64,000 bases of DNA, taken from positions 621,001 to 685,000 of the forward strand of contig NZ_CP125619.1 in NCBI RefSeq assembly GCF_030053115.1, given 5' to 3'. Each line of letters begins with the position of its first letter. Position 1 is the stretch's first letter. This document shows positions 9,757 to 17,814 of the stretch, one piece after another. This DNA comes from Pseudomonas svalbardensis. GTDB taxonomy: Bacteria > Pseudomonadota > Gammaproteobacteria > Pseudomonadales > Pseudomonadaceae. Below the pieces are notes generated by a model, which saw only the letters and a list, made by a program, of their open reading frames with translations, made no database searches and was not told the origin of the DNA. The position numbers and the translations under genes are program-made.

Positions 9757-10469
9757 GCCAACCCATCCTCGAACTCAAGGAACTGGACGTGTTTTACGGG
9801 CCGATCCAGGCCCTGAAGAAAGTCTCGCTGCACATCAATGAAGGTGAAACCGTCAGCCTGATCGGCTCCAACGGTGCCGGAAAATCTACCCTGCTGATGT
9901 CGATTTTCGGTCAGCCGCGGGCGGCGGACGGGCAGATCATCTATCAGGGTGTGGATATCACTCACAAGTCATCCCACTACATCGCCTCCCACGGTATCGC
10001 TCAATCGCCGGAAGGCCGGCGGGTATTCCCCGACATGACCGTCGAGGAAAACCTGTTGATGGGTACCATCCCTATCGGTGACAAGTACGCCACCGAGGAC
10101 ATGCAGCGCATGTTCGAGCTGTTTCCGCGGCTCAAGGAGCGACGTACCCAGCGGGCCATGACCATGTCCGGCGGCGAACAGCAAATGCTCGCCATCGCCC
10201 GTGCGCTGATGAGCCGTCCAAAATTGCTGTTGCTCGATGAGCCGAGCCTGGGGCTGGCACCGATTGTGGTGAAACAGATCTTCGCGACTCTGCGGGAACT
10301 GGCGAAAACCGGCATGACCATCTTCCTGGTGGAGCAGAACGCCAACCACGCCCTCAAACTGTCGGACCGGGCGTACGTGATGGTCAACGGCGAGATCCGC
10401 CTCACGGGCACCGGCAAGGAGCTGCTGGTTAACGAGGAAGTGCGCAACGCCTATCTCGGCGGCCACTGA
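9753..10469 (+). CDS. livF: amino acid ABC transporter ATP-binding protein LivF
   Basis: 238-residue ATPase, the usual LivF length. Walker A is GSNGAGKS, signature MSGGEQQM, Walker B LLLLDEPSLGLAP, switch LVEQNANHAL. Last gene of livKHMGF; its start overlaps the livG stop (ATGA) and a strong terminator begins 18 bases after its stop. Confidence 0.94.
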   Translation: MSQPILELKELDVFYGPIQALKKVSLHINEGETVSLIGSNGAGKSTLLMSIFGQPRAADGQIIYQGVDITHKSSHYIASHGIAQSPEGRRVFPDMTVEENLLMGTIPIGDKYATEDMQRMFELFPRLKERRTQRAMTMSGGEQQMLAIARALMSRPKLLLLDEPSLGLAPIVVKQIFATLRELAKTGMTIFLVEQNANHALKLSDRAYVMVNGEIRLTGTGKELLVNEEVRNAYLGGH

Positions 10470-10486
10470 GTCTGCGCTGCAACAAC

Positions 10487-10518
10487 AAGCCCCGACGAGC
10501 AATCGCCGGGGCTTTTTT
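10487..10518 (+). terminator. rho-independent terminator of the liv operon
   Basis: AAGCCCCG ... CGGGGCTT stem with a 12-base loop followed by TTTT, immediately after livF. Confidence 0.85.
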
Positions 10519-10540
10519 ACACCTCCAAAACACCACTAAT

Positions 10541-10560
10541 CCCTGTGGGAGTGAGCTTTC
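10541..10560 (+). repeat. degenerate half REP
   Basis: CCTGTGGGAGTGAGCTTTC resembles the left arm of the REP but the GCTCGCGA arm is missing; a decayed copy. Confidence 0.5.
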
Positions 10561-10567
10561 TGGAAAT

Positions 10568-11078
10568 TGTGGAAAACAATATTCACAAGCTCTCAAACCG
10601 CGACATAAAGCCGCTGCAAATAGTTGTTTTGTCACGGTTTTGACTTGTCCCCGTTTGCTGTGGAGCTGGCTGTGAATAACGTGGGAGTAGCTGGCTGAAA
10701 GCCTTTGAAAACGTGGCTTGCAGAGTTGTGGTTGTTTTTTGATCAGGCGTTTTTGCGGGACCGCGAGCGGGCTTTGTCAACCTTTTTGTTGATGACGAAA
10801 ACGGGCCAAAACAGGGTAGAGCTGCCTGTGGATAAGTCTGTGGTTAAACTCTGGAAAGACTCGGCTGAAGGCCGTAGTTACTGGCTTGGCGCCATCGTCG
10901 GCATGACCGGTCAATCGTGCAAAATGCCATGGGCTACACAGCCGACGTTCCAGGGTCAAGCAAAAAAATTTCCAATTTGCCCGCAAAGCCTTGTGCACAG
11001 CGGCTTACAGCTTTTCCACTTGCCCCCGGAAACTGTGGACCGACCTGTGGATAAGGTGCGCGCACATGGCTGAAAGCC
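10568..11078. other. gene-free region with clustered DnaA-box-like sites and a repeated module
   Basis: Within the 748-base gap between livF and the next gene there are four sites fitting the DnaA-box consensus TTWTNCACA: 10568-10576, 10671-10679, 10827-10835 and 11046-11054, the last two being the strong form TTATCCACA; all four read TGTGG/AA... on the plus strand. One-mismatch sites occur at 10579, 10839 and 10991. Three of the boxes are followed by GGCTGAAAGCC or GGCTGAAGGCC (10693, 10863, 11068); in the first and last module the spacing from box start is 22 bases. No gene was accepted here. Function unknown; it could titrate or recharge DnaA, or encode an RNA. Confidence 0.4.
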
Positions 11079-11217
11079 ACGGCGGGCAAGGCGTGGCAAC
11101 GGTTGGACGTTTTTTGTACAGCTTCTGCGGTAGTTGCCGCTGTGGGCAAGGCCGGGCATGCTGGCTGCTGATTTTCTATTCCAGTGGCTAACGATCAGCC
11201 GAAGCAAGGAGAACACG

Positions 11218-11988
11218 ATGTCCAACACCCTGTTTATTACCGGCGCGACCTCCGGTTTTGGTGAAGCCTGCGCCCGTCGTTTTGCCGAAGCCGGCTGGAA
11301 ACTGGTGCTGACCGGCCGTCGTGAAGAGCGCCTCAATGCGCTGTGCGCCGAGTTGTCGAAGCAGACCGAGGTCCACGGCCTGGTGCTCGACGTGCGTGAT
11401 CGCAAGGCCATGGAGGAGGCGATTGCCAACCTGCCGCCGTCCTTCGCCAAACTGCGCGGGCTGATCAACAACGCCGGGCTGGCCCTGGGTGTTGACCCGG
11501 CGCCCAAGTGCGACCTCGACGATTGGGACACCATGGTCGACACCAACATCAAAGGCCTGATGTACAGCACGCGTCTGTTGTTGCCCCGCCTGATCGCTCA
11601 CGGTCGTGGCGCCGGCATCGTCAACCTCGGCTCCATCGCCGGCAACTACCCGTACCCGGGCAGCCATGTGTATGGCGCGAGCAAAGCGTTCGTTAAACAG
11701 TTCTCCCTGAACTTGCGCTGCGACCTGCAAGGTACGGGCGTGCGGGTCAGCAATATCGAGCCGGGCTTATGCGAAAGCGAGTTCTCACTGGTGCGTTTTG
11801 CCGGTGACCAGGAGCGTTACAACGCGACCTACGCCGGTGCTGAGCCGATCCAGCCGCAAGACATCGCCGACACCATTTTCTGGGTGCTCAATGCCCCGGC
11901 GCACATCAACATCAACAGCCTGGAGCTGATGCCGGTGAGCCAGACGTGGAGCGGGTTTGCGATTGAGCGTAATGCTGGCAAGGTTTAA
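11218..11988 (+). CDS. ydfG: short-chain dehydrogenase, YdfG type (3-hydroxy acid / malonic semialdehyde)
   Basis: 256-residue classical SDR. Cofactor motif TGATSGFGEA at residues 8-17, NNAGLAL, catalytic serine in NLGSIAGNYPYPG and YGASK with the catalytic Tyr/Lys. The stretches DWDTMVDTNIKG, FVKQFSLNLR and LELMPV match E. coli YdfG closely, an NADP-dependent 3-hydroxy acid dehydrogenase that acts on L-serine, L-allo-threonine and 3-hydroxypropionate. AAGGAGA at 11206-11212 precedes the ATG. Monocistronic by position. Confidence 0.88.
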   Translation: MSNTLFITGATSGFGEACARRFAEAGWKLVLTGRREERLNALCAELSKQTEVHGLVLDVRDRKAMEEAIANLPPSFAKLRGLINNAGLALGVDPAPKCDLDDWDTMVDTNIKGLMYSTRLLLPRLIAHGRGAGIVNLGSIAGNYPYPGSHVYGASKAFVKQFSLNLRCDLQGTGVRVSNIEPGLCESEFSLVRFAGDQERYNATYAGAEPIQPQDIADTIFWVLNAPAHININSLELMPVSQTWSGFAIERNAGKV

Positions 11989-12003
11989 GTCCGCGTAACG
12001 GCC

Positions 12004-12095
12004 ATCGCGGGCAAGCCACGCTCCCACAGGTTTTGTGTTGAATGCCCATTTCGCGAACGACACAAACCCTGTTGGAGCGAGCTTGCTCGCGATAG
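12004..12095. repeat. REP pair (inverted, partly degenerate)
   Basis: A decayed left copy (12004-12030) faces a GTTGGAGCGAGC...GCTCGCGA copy (12070-12095) between the SDR and the AGE-family gene, which converge here. Confidence 0.75.
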
Positions 12096-12106
12096 CTATG
12101 TGTCAG

Positions 12107-13234
12107 TCAGCGCAGATAATCGGCTAATCCGCGATAGCAGGTTGCCAAGTGATAAGGCGTCGTCGAAGGCATGTCATTGCGACTGACATCGCCATTCTCA
12201 TCCCGACACTCATACCATCCGCCCACATGCAGAAAGTGTTGCTGCAACGCCTGCAATTGGCGTTGTACCGAACCTTCGCTGTTCGGACGCAAGGTCAGAG
12301 CGCGCAGGTATTCAGCCTGGGCCCATATGCGTTGGGTGGCATCCTTGGGACGGCCATCCAGATCGAGCGACGCCCGCACTGCGGCGGTTTGCGGATCGAC
12401 ACCCAGCTGTTCGGTGAACGCAAAGGCGCGTTCCAGAGAGGCGTGGAGTGTCGAACCGCGCAGCAACGAAGACGATTCCAGCAGGAAATACCACTCGAAC
12501 TGGTGCCCCGGTTCAAACCAGTTATCCACAGCGCCCAGCGGTTTCTCCATCAACACACCGTGTTGCGGGTCGATAAAACGCTTCTGCATGGCTGTGCATA
12601 ACTCGACGAGCGCGTCTTGCACGGCGACGTCTTCGCGCACCGACAGCGTGGCGAGGAAGGCTTCGGCCAAGTGCATCAGGGGATTTTGCAGCGGCCCGGA
12701 CTCGAGCGAGGACCCGTCACGGTCGAGGTTGGCTTCGTACAGGCCGTCGCCCGTGGCGAAGCGCTGCGCGACCACTTCCAGTACGGCGTTGAGCACCGAT
12801 TCCACCAGCGGTTCGCGAACTTTGTCCCAGTAATGGGCGCAGGCGAACAGGATGAAAGCGTGGGTGTAGAGGTCTTTGCGCTGATCCAGGGGCGCACCCT
12901 GAGGGTCAACGCTATAGAACCAGCCGCCATGCTCGGCATCGTGGAAATGCTGCTGCAGGGAATGGAACAGCGCTGCGGCGCGCTCTTCGGCGGCCGGTAC
13001 CTGGCCGATCAGGCTGGAAAACAGGTAAAGCTGCCGCGCGCAGGCCATGGCGCGATAGCGTTGGGGCGGCAGCGGTTGGTGCTCGGCGTCCAGCGCCTCA
13101 TAGGGCAGCGCCATGTCGGCATTCCAGCCGGGACCTTGCCAGAGCGGCACGATCACGTCCTGGAAGTGCTGTTGCACTGAGGCAAACAGAGCGGTCAATT
13201 CAGGCTGGGAGGCGGAGCGGGAAACAGGCGGCAT
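12107..13234 (-). CDS. AGE-family sugar epimerase/isomerase
   Basis: 375 residues, within the size range of the N-acylglucosamine 2-epimerase / mannose-6-phosphate isomerase-like (AGE) alpha/alpha-toroid family. Supporting stretches are RAMACARQLYLFS, DAEHGGWFYSVD, KDLYTHAFILFA, NPLMHLAEAFLA, GHQFEWYFLLE and AQAEYLRAL, which correspond to the barrel helices and active-site histidines of AGE enzymes. It should interconvert free aldose/ketose sugars, but the substrate cannot be told. No signal peptide. The ATG at 13232-13234 is used. Monocistronic by position. Confidence 0.8.
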   Translation of the reverse strand: MPPVSRSASQPELTALFASVQQHFQDVIVPLWQGPGWNADMALPYEALDAEHQPLPPQRYRAMACARQLYLFSSLIGQVPAAEERAAALFHSLQQHFHDAEHGGWFYSVDPQGAPLDQRKDLYTHAFILFACAHYWDKVREPLVESVLNAVLEVVAQRFATGDGLYEANLDRDGSSLESGPLQNPLMHLAEAFLATLSVREDVAVQDALVELCTAMQKRFIDPQHGVLMEKPLGAVDNWFEPGHQFEWYFLLESSSLLRGSTLHASLERAFAFTEQLGVDPQTAAVRASLDLDGRPKDATQRIWAQAEYLRALTLRPNSEGSVQRQLQALQQHFLHVGGWYECRDENGDVSRNDMPSTTPYHLATCYRGLADYLR

Positions 13235-13310
13235 TGGCTGGCGTCGTCACGGCAGGGTTGATTGCGCGACATGTTATCAGGCCTGAGAGATGCGGTGTCT
13301 GTCAGACCTA

Positions 13311-13397
13311 TATCGCGAGCAGGCTCGCTCCCACACTGGAACTGTGCACACAGAACAAAGGTGGGAGCGACGGTGCGACGATTCGACCTGCTCGCGA
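13311..13397. repeat. REP pair with a lengthened second copy
   Basis: A normal REP (13311-13336) faces a 37-base variant (13361-13397) in which GTGGGAGCGA and CTGCTCGCGA are separated by an extra small hairpin, GGTGCGA-CGAT-TCGACC. The identical 37 bases recur at 38918-38954. Confidence 0.85.
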
Positions 13398-13423
13398 TGA
13401 GGCCATCACAGGCGATAAAGAAA

Positions 13424-13996
13424 TCAGCCCGCCAACAACCACACGCCAGTCGCCGCTGAGGCCGCACCCGCCAGTCGAACCAACGGCGCCGCCGCTTGCG
13501 GCAACACCCGCACCACGGCATAACCCAATCCATGCAACGCAGCCGTCGCCGCTATAAAACCCGCCGCATATGCCCAAGGGCTCGACATCTGCGGCAACTC
13601 CAGCCCGTGCGCCACCCCGTGGAAAAGCGCAAACAAAGCGGTTGCCGCAACGGCGAGGCTCAACGGCGGACGCACGGCCAAAGCCACCGCCAGACCCAGT
13701 GCCAGCACCGACGCCGCAATCCCGCTCTCCAGCGCCGGCAGGTTCAGCCCTTCAAACCCCAGCAACCCGCCGATCAGCATGATGCCGACGAATGTGCACG
13801 GCAGCGCCCAGCGTGCAGCGCCTTTCTGTTGTGCCGCCCACAAACCGACCGCAACCATTGCCAGCAAGTGATCGAGGCCACCGACCGGGTGGCTGATGCC
13901 GGCGATCAAACCGTTGTCGCCATGCCCCGGGTGGGCGAAGGCGATGGCCGGGGTCAGCAGCAGGGCCATGGCGCCCAGAATGCGTTTAAGTGTCAT
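13424..13996 (-). CDS. hupE: HupE/UreJ-family nickel permease
   Basis: 190-residue membrane protein with a cleavable-looking signal (MTLKRILGAMALLLTPAIAF then AHPGHG) and about six membrane segments. The HPGHGD and HPVGGLDHLLAM motifs, carrying the metal-contacting His and Asp residues, are those of the HupE/UreJ family of Ni(II)/Co(II) secondary transporters. The ATG at 13994-13996 is preferred to the longer frame from 14035 because it starts the signal. It lies 35 bases after ureG as the last gene of ureE-ureF-ureG-hupE, so nickel supply to urease is the likely task. Confidence 0.88.
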   Translation of the reverse strand: MTLKRILGAMALLLTPAIAFAHPGHGDNGLIAGISHPVGGLDHLLAMVAVGLWAAQQKGAARWALPCTFVGIMLIGGLLGFEGLNLPALESGIAASVLALGLAVALAVRPPLSLAVAATALFALFHGVAHGLELPQMSSPWAYAAGFIAATAALHGLGYAVVRVLPQAAAPLVRLAGAASAATGVWLLAG

Positions 13997-14031
13997 GGAT
14001 AAGCTTCCTTGTTGATAAAAGTTGGTCGTGT

Positions 14032-14646
14032 TCACGCCGCTGTCAGCAGGCCTTGGCGTTCGATGAAGGCGATGATTTCTTCCAGGCCGAGGCCGGTTTT
14101 CTGGTTGCTGAAAACGAACGGCTTGCCGTTGCGCATGCGCTTGGTGTCGCTGTCCATCAGTTCCAGCGACGCACCCACCAATGGCGCGAGGTCGATTTTG
14201 TTGATCACCAGCAGATCCGATTTGCAGATTCCCGGGCCGCCCTTGCGCGGCAGTTTGTCGCCGGCCGAGACGTCGATCACATAAATGGTCAGGTCGGACA
14301 GCTCTGGGCTGAAGGTGGCAGACAGGTTGTCGCCACCGGATTCCACAAGGATCAGGTCCAGCCCCGGAAAGCGGCGGTTCAGTTGGTCCACGGCTTCGAG
14401 GTTGATCGAAGCGTCTTCGCGGATCGCCGTGTGCGGGCAGCCACCGGTTTCCACGCCGATGATCCGCTCCGGCGCCAGGGCCTCGTTGCGCACCAGAAAG
14501 TCGGCGTCTTCACGGGTGTAGATGTCGTTGGTGACCACCGCCAGGTTGTAGCGGTCGCGCAGCGCCAGGCACAGGGCCAAAGTCAAAGCGGTTTTGCCGG
14601 AACCGACCGGGCCGCCGATGCCGACGCGCAGAGGTTGTGTGTTCAT
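14032..14646 (-). CDS. ureG: urease accessory GTPase UreG
   Basis: 204-residue SIMIBI GTPase. P-loop GGPVGSGKT, the conserved nickel-binding CPH motif in [15 protein letters not shown], and the [10 protein letters not shown]4 motif are all present. With UreE, UreF and UreD it uses GTP to deliver nickel to the urease apoenzyme. The start is the Met of [12 protein letters not shown] (14644-14646); an in-frame ATG four codons upstream is less likely. 23 bases separate it from ureF. Confidence 0.96.
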   Translation of the reverse strand: MNTQPLRVGIGGPVGSGKTALTLALCLALRDRYNLAVVTNDIYTREDADFLVRNEALAPERIIGVETGGCPHTAIREDASINLEAVDQLNRRFPGLDLILVESGGDNLSATFSPELSDLTIYVIDVSAGDKLPRKGGPGICKSDLLVINKIDLAPLVGASLELMDSDTKRMRNGKPFVFSNQKTGLGLEEIIAFIERQGLLTAA

Positions 14647-14669
14647 GTGATTCTCCAAAAATAAAGGCC

Positions 14670-15344
14670 CTAGGAACGGAACAGACGGCTGTACTGGCGC
14701 TCATGGGCCATGCACGCCAGGGACAGGCCGAAAGCGGCGCTGCCATAGTGTTCGGGGTTGATTCGGGTGGCGTTCTGCTGAGCCTCTTGCAGCAGCGGCA
14801 GCAGTTCGCTGGTCAGGCGTTGCGCGGCTTGCTGGCCCAGCGGCAGGGTTTTCATCAGCACTGCCAGTTGGTTTTCCAGCCAACTCCAGAGCCACGCCGC
14901 CAGCGCGTCCTGCGGGCTGATTTTCCAGGCGCTAGCGGCCAGTGCCCAGCCGAGGGCCAAGTGCGGCTCGGGACGTTGTTCAAGAAAGGCGCGGGCCGGA
15001 GCATCAAGCTCAGGCAAACCGTTGAGCAGTTGCTGCAACGAATAGCCCATCTGCCGGCTCTCCTGATGCAGCTCGCGAGTTTCCCGGCTGGCGCGATGTT
15101 CTTCGCAGCGTTGCAGCAGTTCGGCCCAGTTTTCTTCTGCCGCGGCCACACAATGGGCGAGCAGCAACGGCGCTTCGAAACGCGCTAGGTTCAGCAGCAA
15201 CTGATCACTGATCCAGCGACGGGCGCTGTCAGGACCATTCACCCGACCGTTATCCACAGCCATTTCCAGGCCTTGGGAATAGCTGTAACCGCCAATCGGC
15301 AACTGCGGACTGGCCAGGCGCAGCAGCGCCCAGGCTGGGTTCAT
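14670..15344 (-). CDS. ureF: urease accessory protein UreF
   Basis: 224-residue all-helical UreF. The N-terminal [20 protein letters not shown] is the family signature; [12 protein letters not shown] and [10 protein letters not shown] further on match too. UreF bridges UreD and UreG and gates the GTPase. The start overlaps the ureE stop by four bases. Confidence 0.95.
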   Translation of the reverse strand: MNPAWALLRLASPQLPIGGYSYSQGLEMAVDNGRVNGPDSARRWISDQLLLNLARFEAPLLLAHCVAAAEENWAELLQRCEEHRASRETRELHQESRQMGYSLQQLLNGLPELDAPARAFLEQRPEPHLALGWALAASAWKISPQDALAAWLWSWLENQLAVLMKTLPLGQQAAQRLTSELLPLLQEAQQNATRINPEHYGSAAFGLSLACMAHERQYSRLFRS

Positions 15345-15841
15345 AGCCGCACGCCGAACTGGTGCAGTTTCGGCGGGTAGTTGAAGTCTTCATCGCCGTG
15401 GCGCGAATGGTGATGGCCGCCGCCATAGGCGCCGTGTTCCGGCTGGAACGGCGCTTCAATGTTCTCGACCTTGGCATCAAGCTGTTCGAGCATGGCCTTG
15501 AGCACGTAGTCGTCGAGCAGGCGTAACCAGCCGTCGCCAACTTGCAGGGCGACGTGGCGGTTGCCGAGGTGATAGGCGGCGCGAGTCAGTTCGAAAGCAT
15601 TGGCGCAGGTGACGTGCAGCAGTTGTTCGGCCCGGGCGCAGACGCGGACGATGCGCCCGTCTTCGGCTTGCAGGCACTCGCCGTCATACAGGGGCGGCTG
15701 ACCGCGCTCCAAAAACAATCCGACGTCCTCACCCTCGGCACTGAAACAGCGCAAACGGCTTTTGCTCCGGGCTTCGAAGATCAGGTGCAACTCGGCGGCC
15801 CAGACGGGTTGAGGGTCGATTCTGCGATGAATCACCAGCAT
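15341..15841 (-). CDS. ureE: urease nickel metallochaperone UreE
   Basis: 166-residue UreE. The N-terminal sugar-binding-like domain is followed by the metal-binding domain with ELTRAAYHLGNRHVALQV, holding the conserved interface histidine, and a histidine-containing C-terminus (GHHHSRHGD) that binds additional nickel. The start is the Met of MLVIHRRIDP (15839-15841); the eight residues upstream in frame are not family-like. First gene of ureEFG-hupE, about 21 kb from the structural ureABC genes. Confidence 0.95.
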   Translation of the reverse strand: MLVIHRRIDPQPVWAAELHLIFEARSKSRLRCFSAEGEDVGLFLERGQPPLYDGECLQAEDGRIVRVCARAEQLLHVTCANAFELTRAAYHLGNRHVALQVGDGWLRLLDDYVLKAMLEQLDAKVENIEAPFQPEHGAYGGGHHHSRHGDEDFNYPPKLHQFGVRL

Positions 15842-16016
15842 CGGAAGGCTTCCAGCAATGGACAATGCTTAGGCTAGAGCAAGGGGCTTGCCAATCGGGT
15901 GATGCGTGGGAAATGCCTGTCGGAGCTTGGTGGTCATTTCTGGATGTCGCAGAATTTTGAGCGGGAGTGGTGCGTGGATGTTTGAGTTGCACCGAATTGA
16001 TGCGTTGATTGTTTTT

Positions 16017-16126
16017 TGTGGGAGCGAGCTTGCTCGCGATGATGGCGGTGTATCCGTCGCATGAAGTGTTGATTGCACTGACGCTATCGTCGGAACGCCG
16101 CCCGGAGCAAGCTCGCTCCCACAGGG
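16017..16126. repeat. REP pair (inverted)
   Basis: Copies at 16017-16041 and 16090-16126; the second ends directly at the stop codon of the TetR gene, so it can act as its 3' hairpin. The region 15842-16016 upstream of ureE otherwise shows no gene. Confidence 0.85.
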
Positions 16127-16759
16127 TTACTCGGTGCTGCCCAAGCCTTGCCAGTGTTTGAGGCCAATAAAGATAAAGCGCAACTGCTGAGTGATTTTTG
16201 CCTGCGGCGTCAGATGCTCGGGCAGCGCCTGCGCCGGCGGATCAATGATGTCCGGCAAGGTCGCGAACACGCTTTTAACAATCAGATCAGCCATGACACT
16301 CAGGCCGGCGATGTCCAGGTGTTGCAGTTTCGGCATCAAGGACAAGTCGGCCGCCAGGTCCGAGCTGATGTCTTCGCGCAAACGGCCGATGGCCTGGCGC
16401 ACTGGCAGCGAACCGCCGTACTGCTCGCGGGCCAGAAACAGGAACTGCGAGCGATTGGCCGTAACCACGTCGAGAAAGATCCGCACCGAGGCGTCAATGA
16501 TGCCGCCCATGACGAACTCGTTGTGGCGCACCAAGCGAATGGTTTCGCGGAAGGTCTGACCGACTTCACTCACCAGCACCAGGCCCAGTTCATCCATATC
16601 GGAGAAATGCCGGTAGAAACCGGTGGGCACAATCCCGGCGGTTCTGGCGACTTCGCGCAGGCTCAGGCTGCCGAATCCTCGGCCGCATTCCATCAAGTGG
16701 CGGGCAGCGTCCATCAGGGCGTTGCGGGTCTGTTGTTTCTGTTCGGCGCGGGGCAGCAT
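16127..16759 (-). CDS. desT: TetR-family regulator, DesT/FabR-like
   Basis: 210-residue TetR-family repressor. The DNA-binding domain reads FGSLSLREVARTAGIVPTGF then YRHFSDMDELG, near-identical in style to FabR/DesT, acyl-CoA-sensing regulators of unsaturated fatty acid synthesis. The ligand domain has NRSQFLFLAREQYGGS. In P. aeruginosa the desT gene also neighbours ureE, which supports the name; the desaturase genes it controls there are not in this window. Assignment as DesT is by similarity and context, not proven. Confidence 0.78.
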   Translation of the reverse strand: MLPRAEQKQQTRNALMDAARHLMECGRGFGSLSLREVARTAGIVPTGFYRHFSDMDELGLVLVSEVGQTFRETIRLVRHNEFVMGGIIDASVRIFLDVVTANRSQFLFLAREQYGGSLPVRQAIGRLREDISSDLAADLSLMPKLQHLDIAGLSVMADLIVKSVFATLPDIIDPPAQALPEHLTPQAKITQQLRFIFIGLKHWQGLGSTE

Positions 16760-16868
16760 CGCAAGGGTATTTTCTGGATAAGACAGCGGCGCACTCTAGC
16801 AAATCGGCTTTACCGGCGTCGAACGACTATCGGGGGATCAAGCGGGGAAGTGAGGCATCTATAACGTC

Positions 16869-16899
16869 AAAAGCCCAATCCGGAGATTGGGCTTTTTTT
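16869..16899 (-). terminator. rho-independent terminator (symmetrical)
   Basis: AAAAGCCCAATC-CGGA-GATTGGGCTTTT, a 12-bp stem with tetraloop, T-rich on both strands. It lies just after the stop of the minus-strand repeat-protein gene at 16916. Confidence 0.88.
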
Positions 16900-16915
16900 C
16901 AGGGCCGCCATCGGC

Positions 16916-17428
16916 TCAGCTCAAAGCGCTGTTGCGTTCGATGACACGGTCACCACCACCTTCGGCCAGGGTTTGACCTTGTGGAGTGCGATCGGAACCA
17001 TCAGCAGCGAGGGTTTGACCTTGTGGAGTGCGATCGGAACCATCAGCAGCCAGGGTTTGACCTTGTGGAGTGCGATCGGAACCATCAGCAGCCAGGGTTT
17101 GACCTTGTGGAGTGCGATCGGAACCATCAGCAGCCAGGGTTTGACCTTGTGGAGTGCGATCGGAACCATCAGCAGCCAGGGTTTGACCTTGTGGCGTACG
17201 GTCCGAACCATCCTGGGTGATCAGGCCTTTTTCCTTCAGGCGATCATTGCCACCTTCGGCAAGGGTCTGGCCTTGTGGAGTGCGGTCGGAGCCATCGGCT
17301 GCGACGGTTTGGCTGAACACCGAGTGGGTGGATTTGACTTGTGGGGTTGCCTGGTCAGCAGCCGGCAGGGCGAAAGCTGTGCTGGCCAGCATCGAGAGGG
17401 TAAGGCTAAACAGTAATTGGCGTTTCAT
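16916..17428 (-). CDS. secreted tandem-repeat protein (14-residue repeats)
   Basis: 170 residues. A signal peptide (MKRQLLFSLTLSMLASTAFA) is followed by a short spacer and then repeats of AADGSDRTPQGQTL: one copy, a divergent GGNDRLKEKGLITQ unit, six further copies and a terminal GGGDRVIERNSALS. The mature protein is hydrophilic with no cysteine and is probably periplasmic or extracellular and disordered or repeat-structured. The ATG at 17426-17428 has GGAG upstream. I recall similar short Pseudomonas proteins carrying the database label 'phage infection protein', but nothing here supports that role. Function unknown. Confidence 0.8.
   Translation of the reverse strand: MKRQLLFSLTLSMLASTAFALPAADQATPQVKSTHSVFSQTVAADGSDRTPQGQTLAEGGNDRLKEKGLITQDGSDRTPQGQTLAADGSDRTPQGQTLAADGSDRTPQGQTLAADGSDRTPQGQTLAADGSDRTPQGQTLAADGSDRTPQGQTLAEGGGDRVIERNSALS
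16971..17222 (-). repeat. six tandem 42-bp units inside a gene
   Basis: GTTTGACCTTGTGG... begins at 16971, 17013, 17055, 17097, 17139 and 17181, exactly 42 bases apart; the middle units are nearly identical at the DNA level and the outermost have a few substitutions. A further diverged copy lies near 17263. The period is a multiple of three, so copy-number change keeps the frame. Confidence 0.93.
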
Positions 17429-17814
17429 GATTGGGTGCTCCGTAGGAGGGCGATAAAGTGGGTACGAGGGCAATGCTACTCTCGATAAGTCGATATAAAA
17501 GTTCATAAACGCAATGGTAATAATCAACGGAATTGATTGTTCCGTGAGACGGCTCTAAATCGGGCGTTTCCGGCGGACGCTTTTGCGCTGAGATGGGTAT
17601 TTTCGACTCACTTGCGCCTTGCAAAAGTGCGGGTCCGGTAACGCTGGATTGAGGGGTATCCTGTCGCCGACCGATTATTTGAGCGTTAAGCGGTATTTCG
17701 GTTAAACCTGCGCGCCATTTCCCAGTCCTAGACTCCATGGCAGGCCGGTTCTGTCCTAACGTTTCAAACGTGCGTCGCAGTCAGGGCGCTCAGTCGTATC
17801 AGGAGCCCTGTGCA
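17429..17814. promoter_or_regulatory. divergent intergenic region
   Basis: 386 bases between the repeat-protein gene (minus) and the AsmA gene (plus). The half near the repeat gene (17470-17530) is AT-rich and likely holds its promoter. No repeat, RNA gene or clear operator was recognised. Confidence 0.4.

Noticed and set aside
10705..11073. 122-codon open frame in the livF-SDR gap
   Set aside because: No ribosome site, composition unlike a protein, no family resemblance, and it runs straight through the DnaA-box modules.
10520..11217. Chromosomal replication origin
   Set aside because: DnaA boxes are present but there is no dnaA, dnaN or rpmH, no clear AT-rich unwinding region, and Pseudomonas oriC lies next to dnaA.
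16971..17222. CRISPR-like regular repeats
   Set aside because: Units are contiguous without spacers, the period is 42 bases and in frame, and they encode the repeats of an exported protein.
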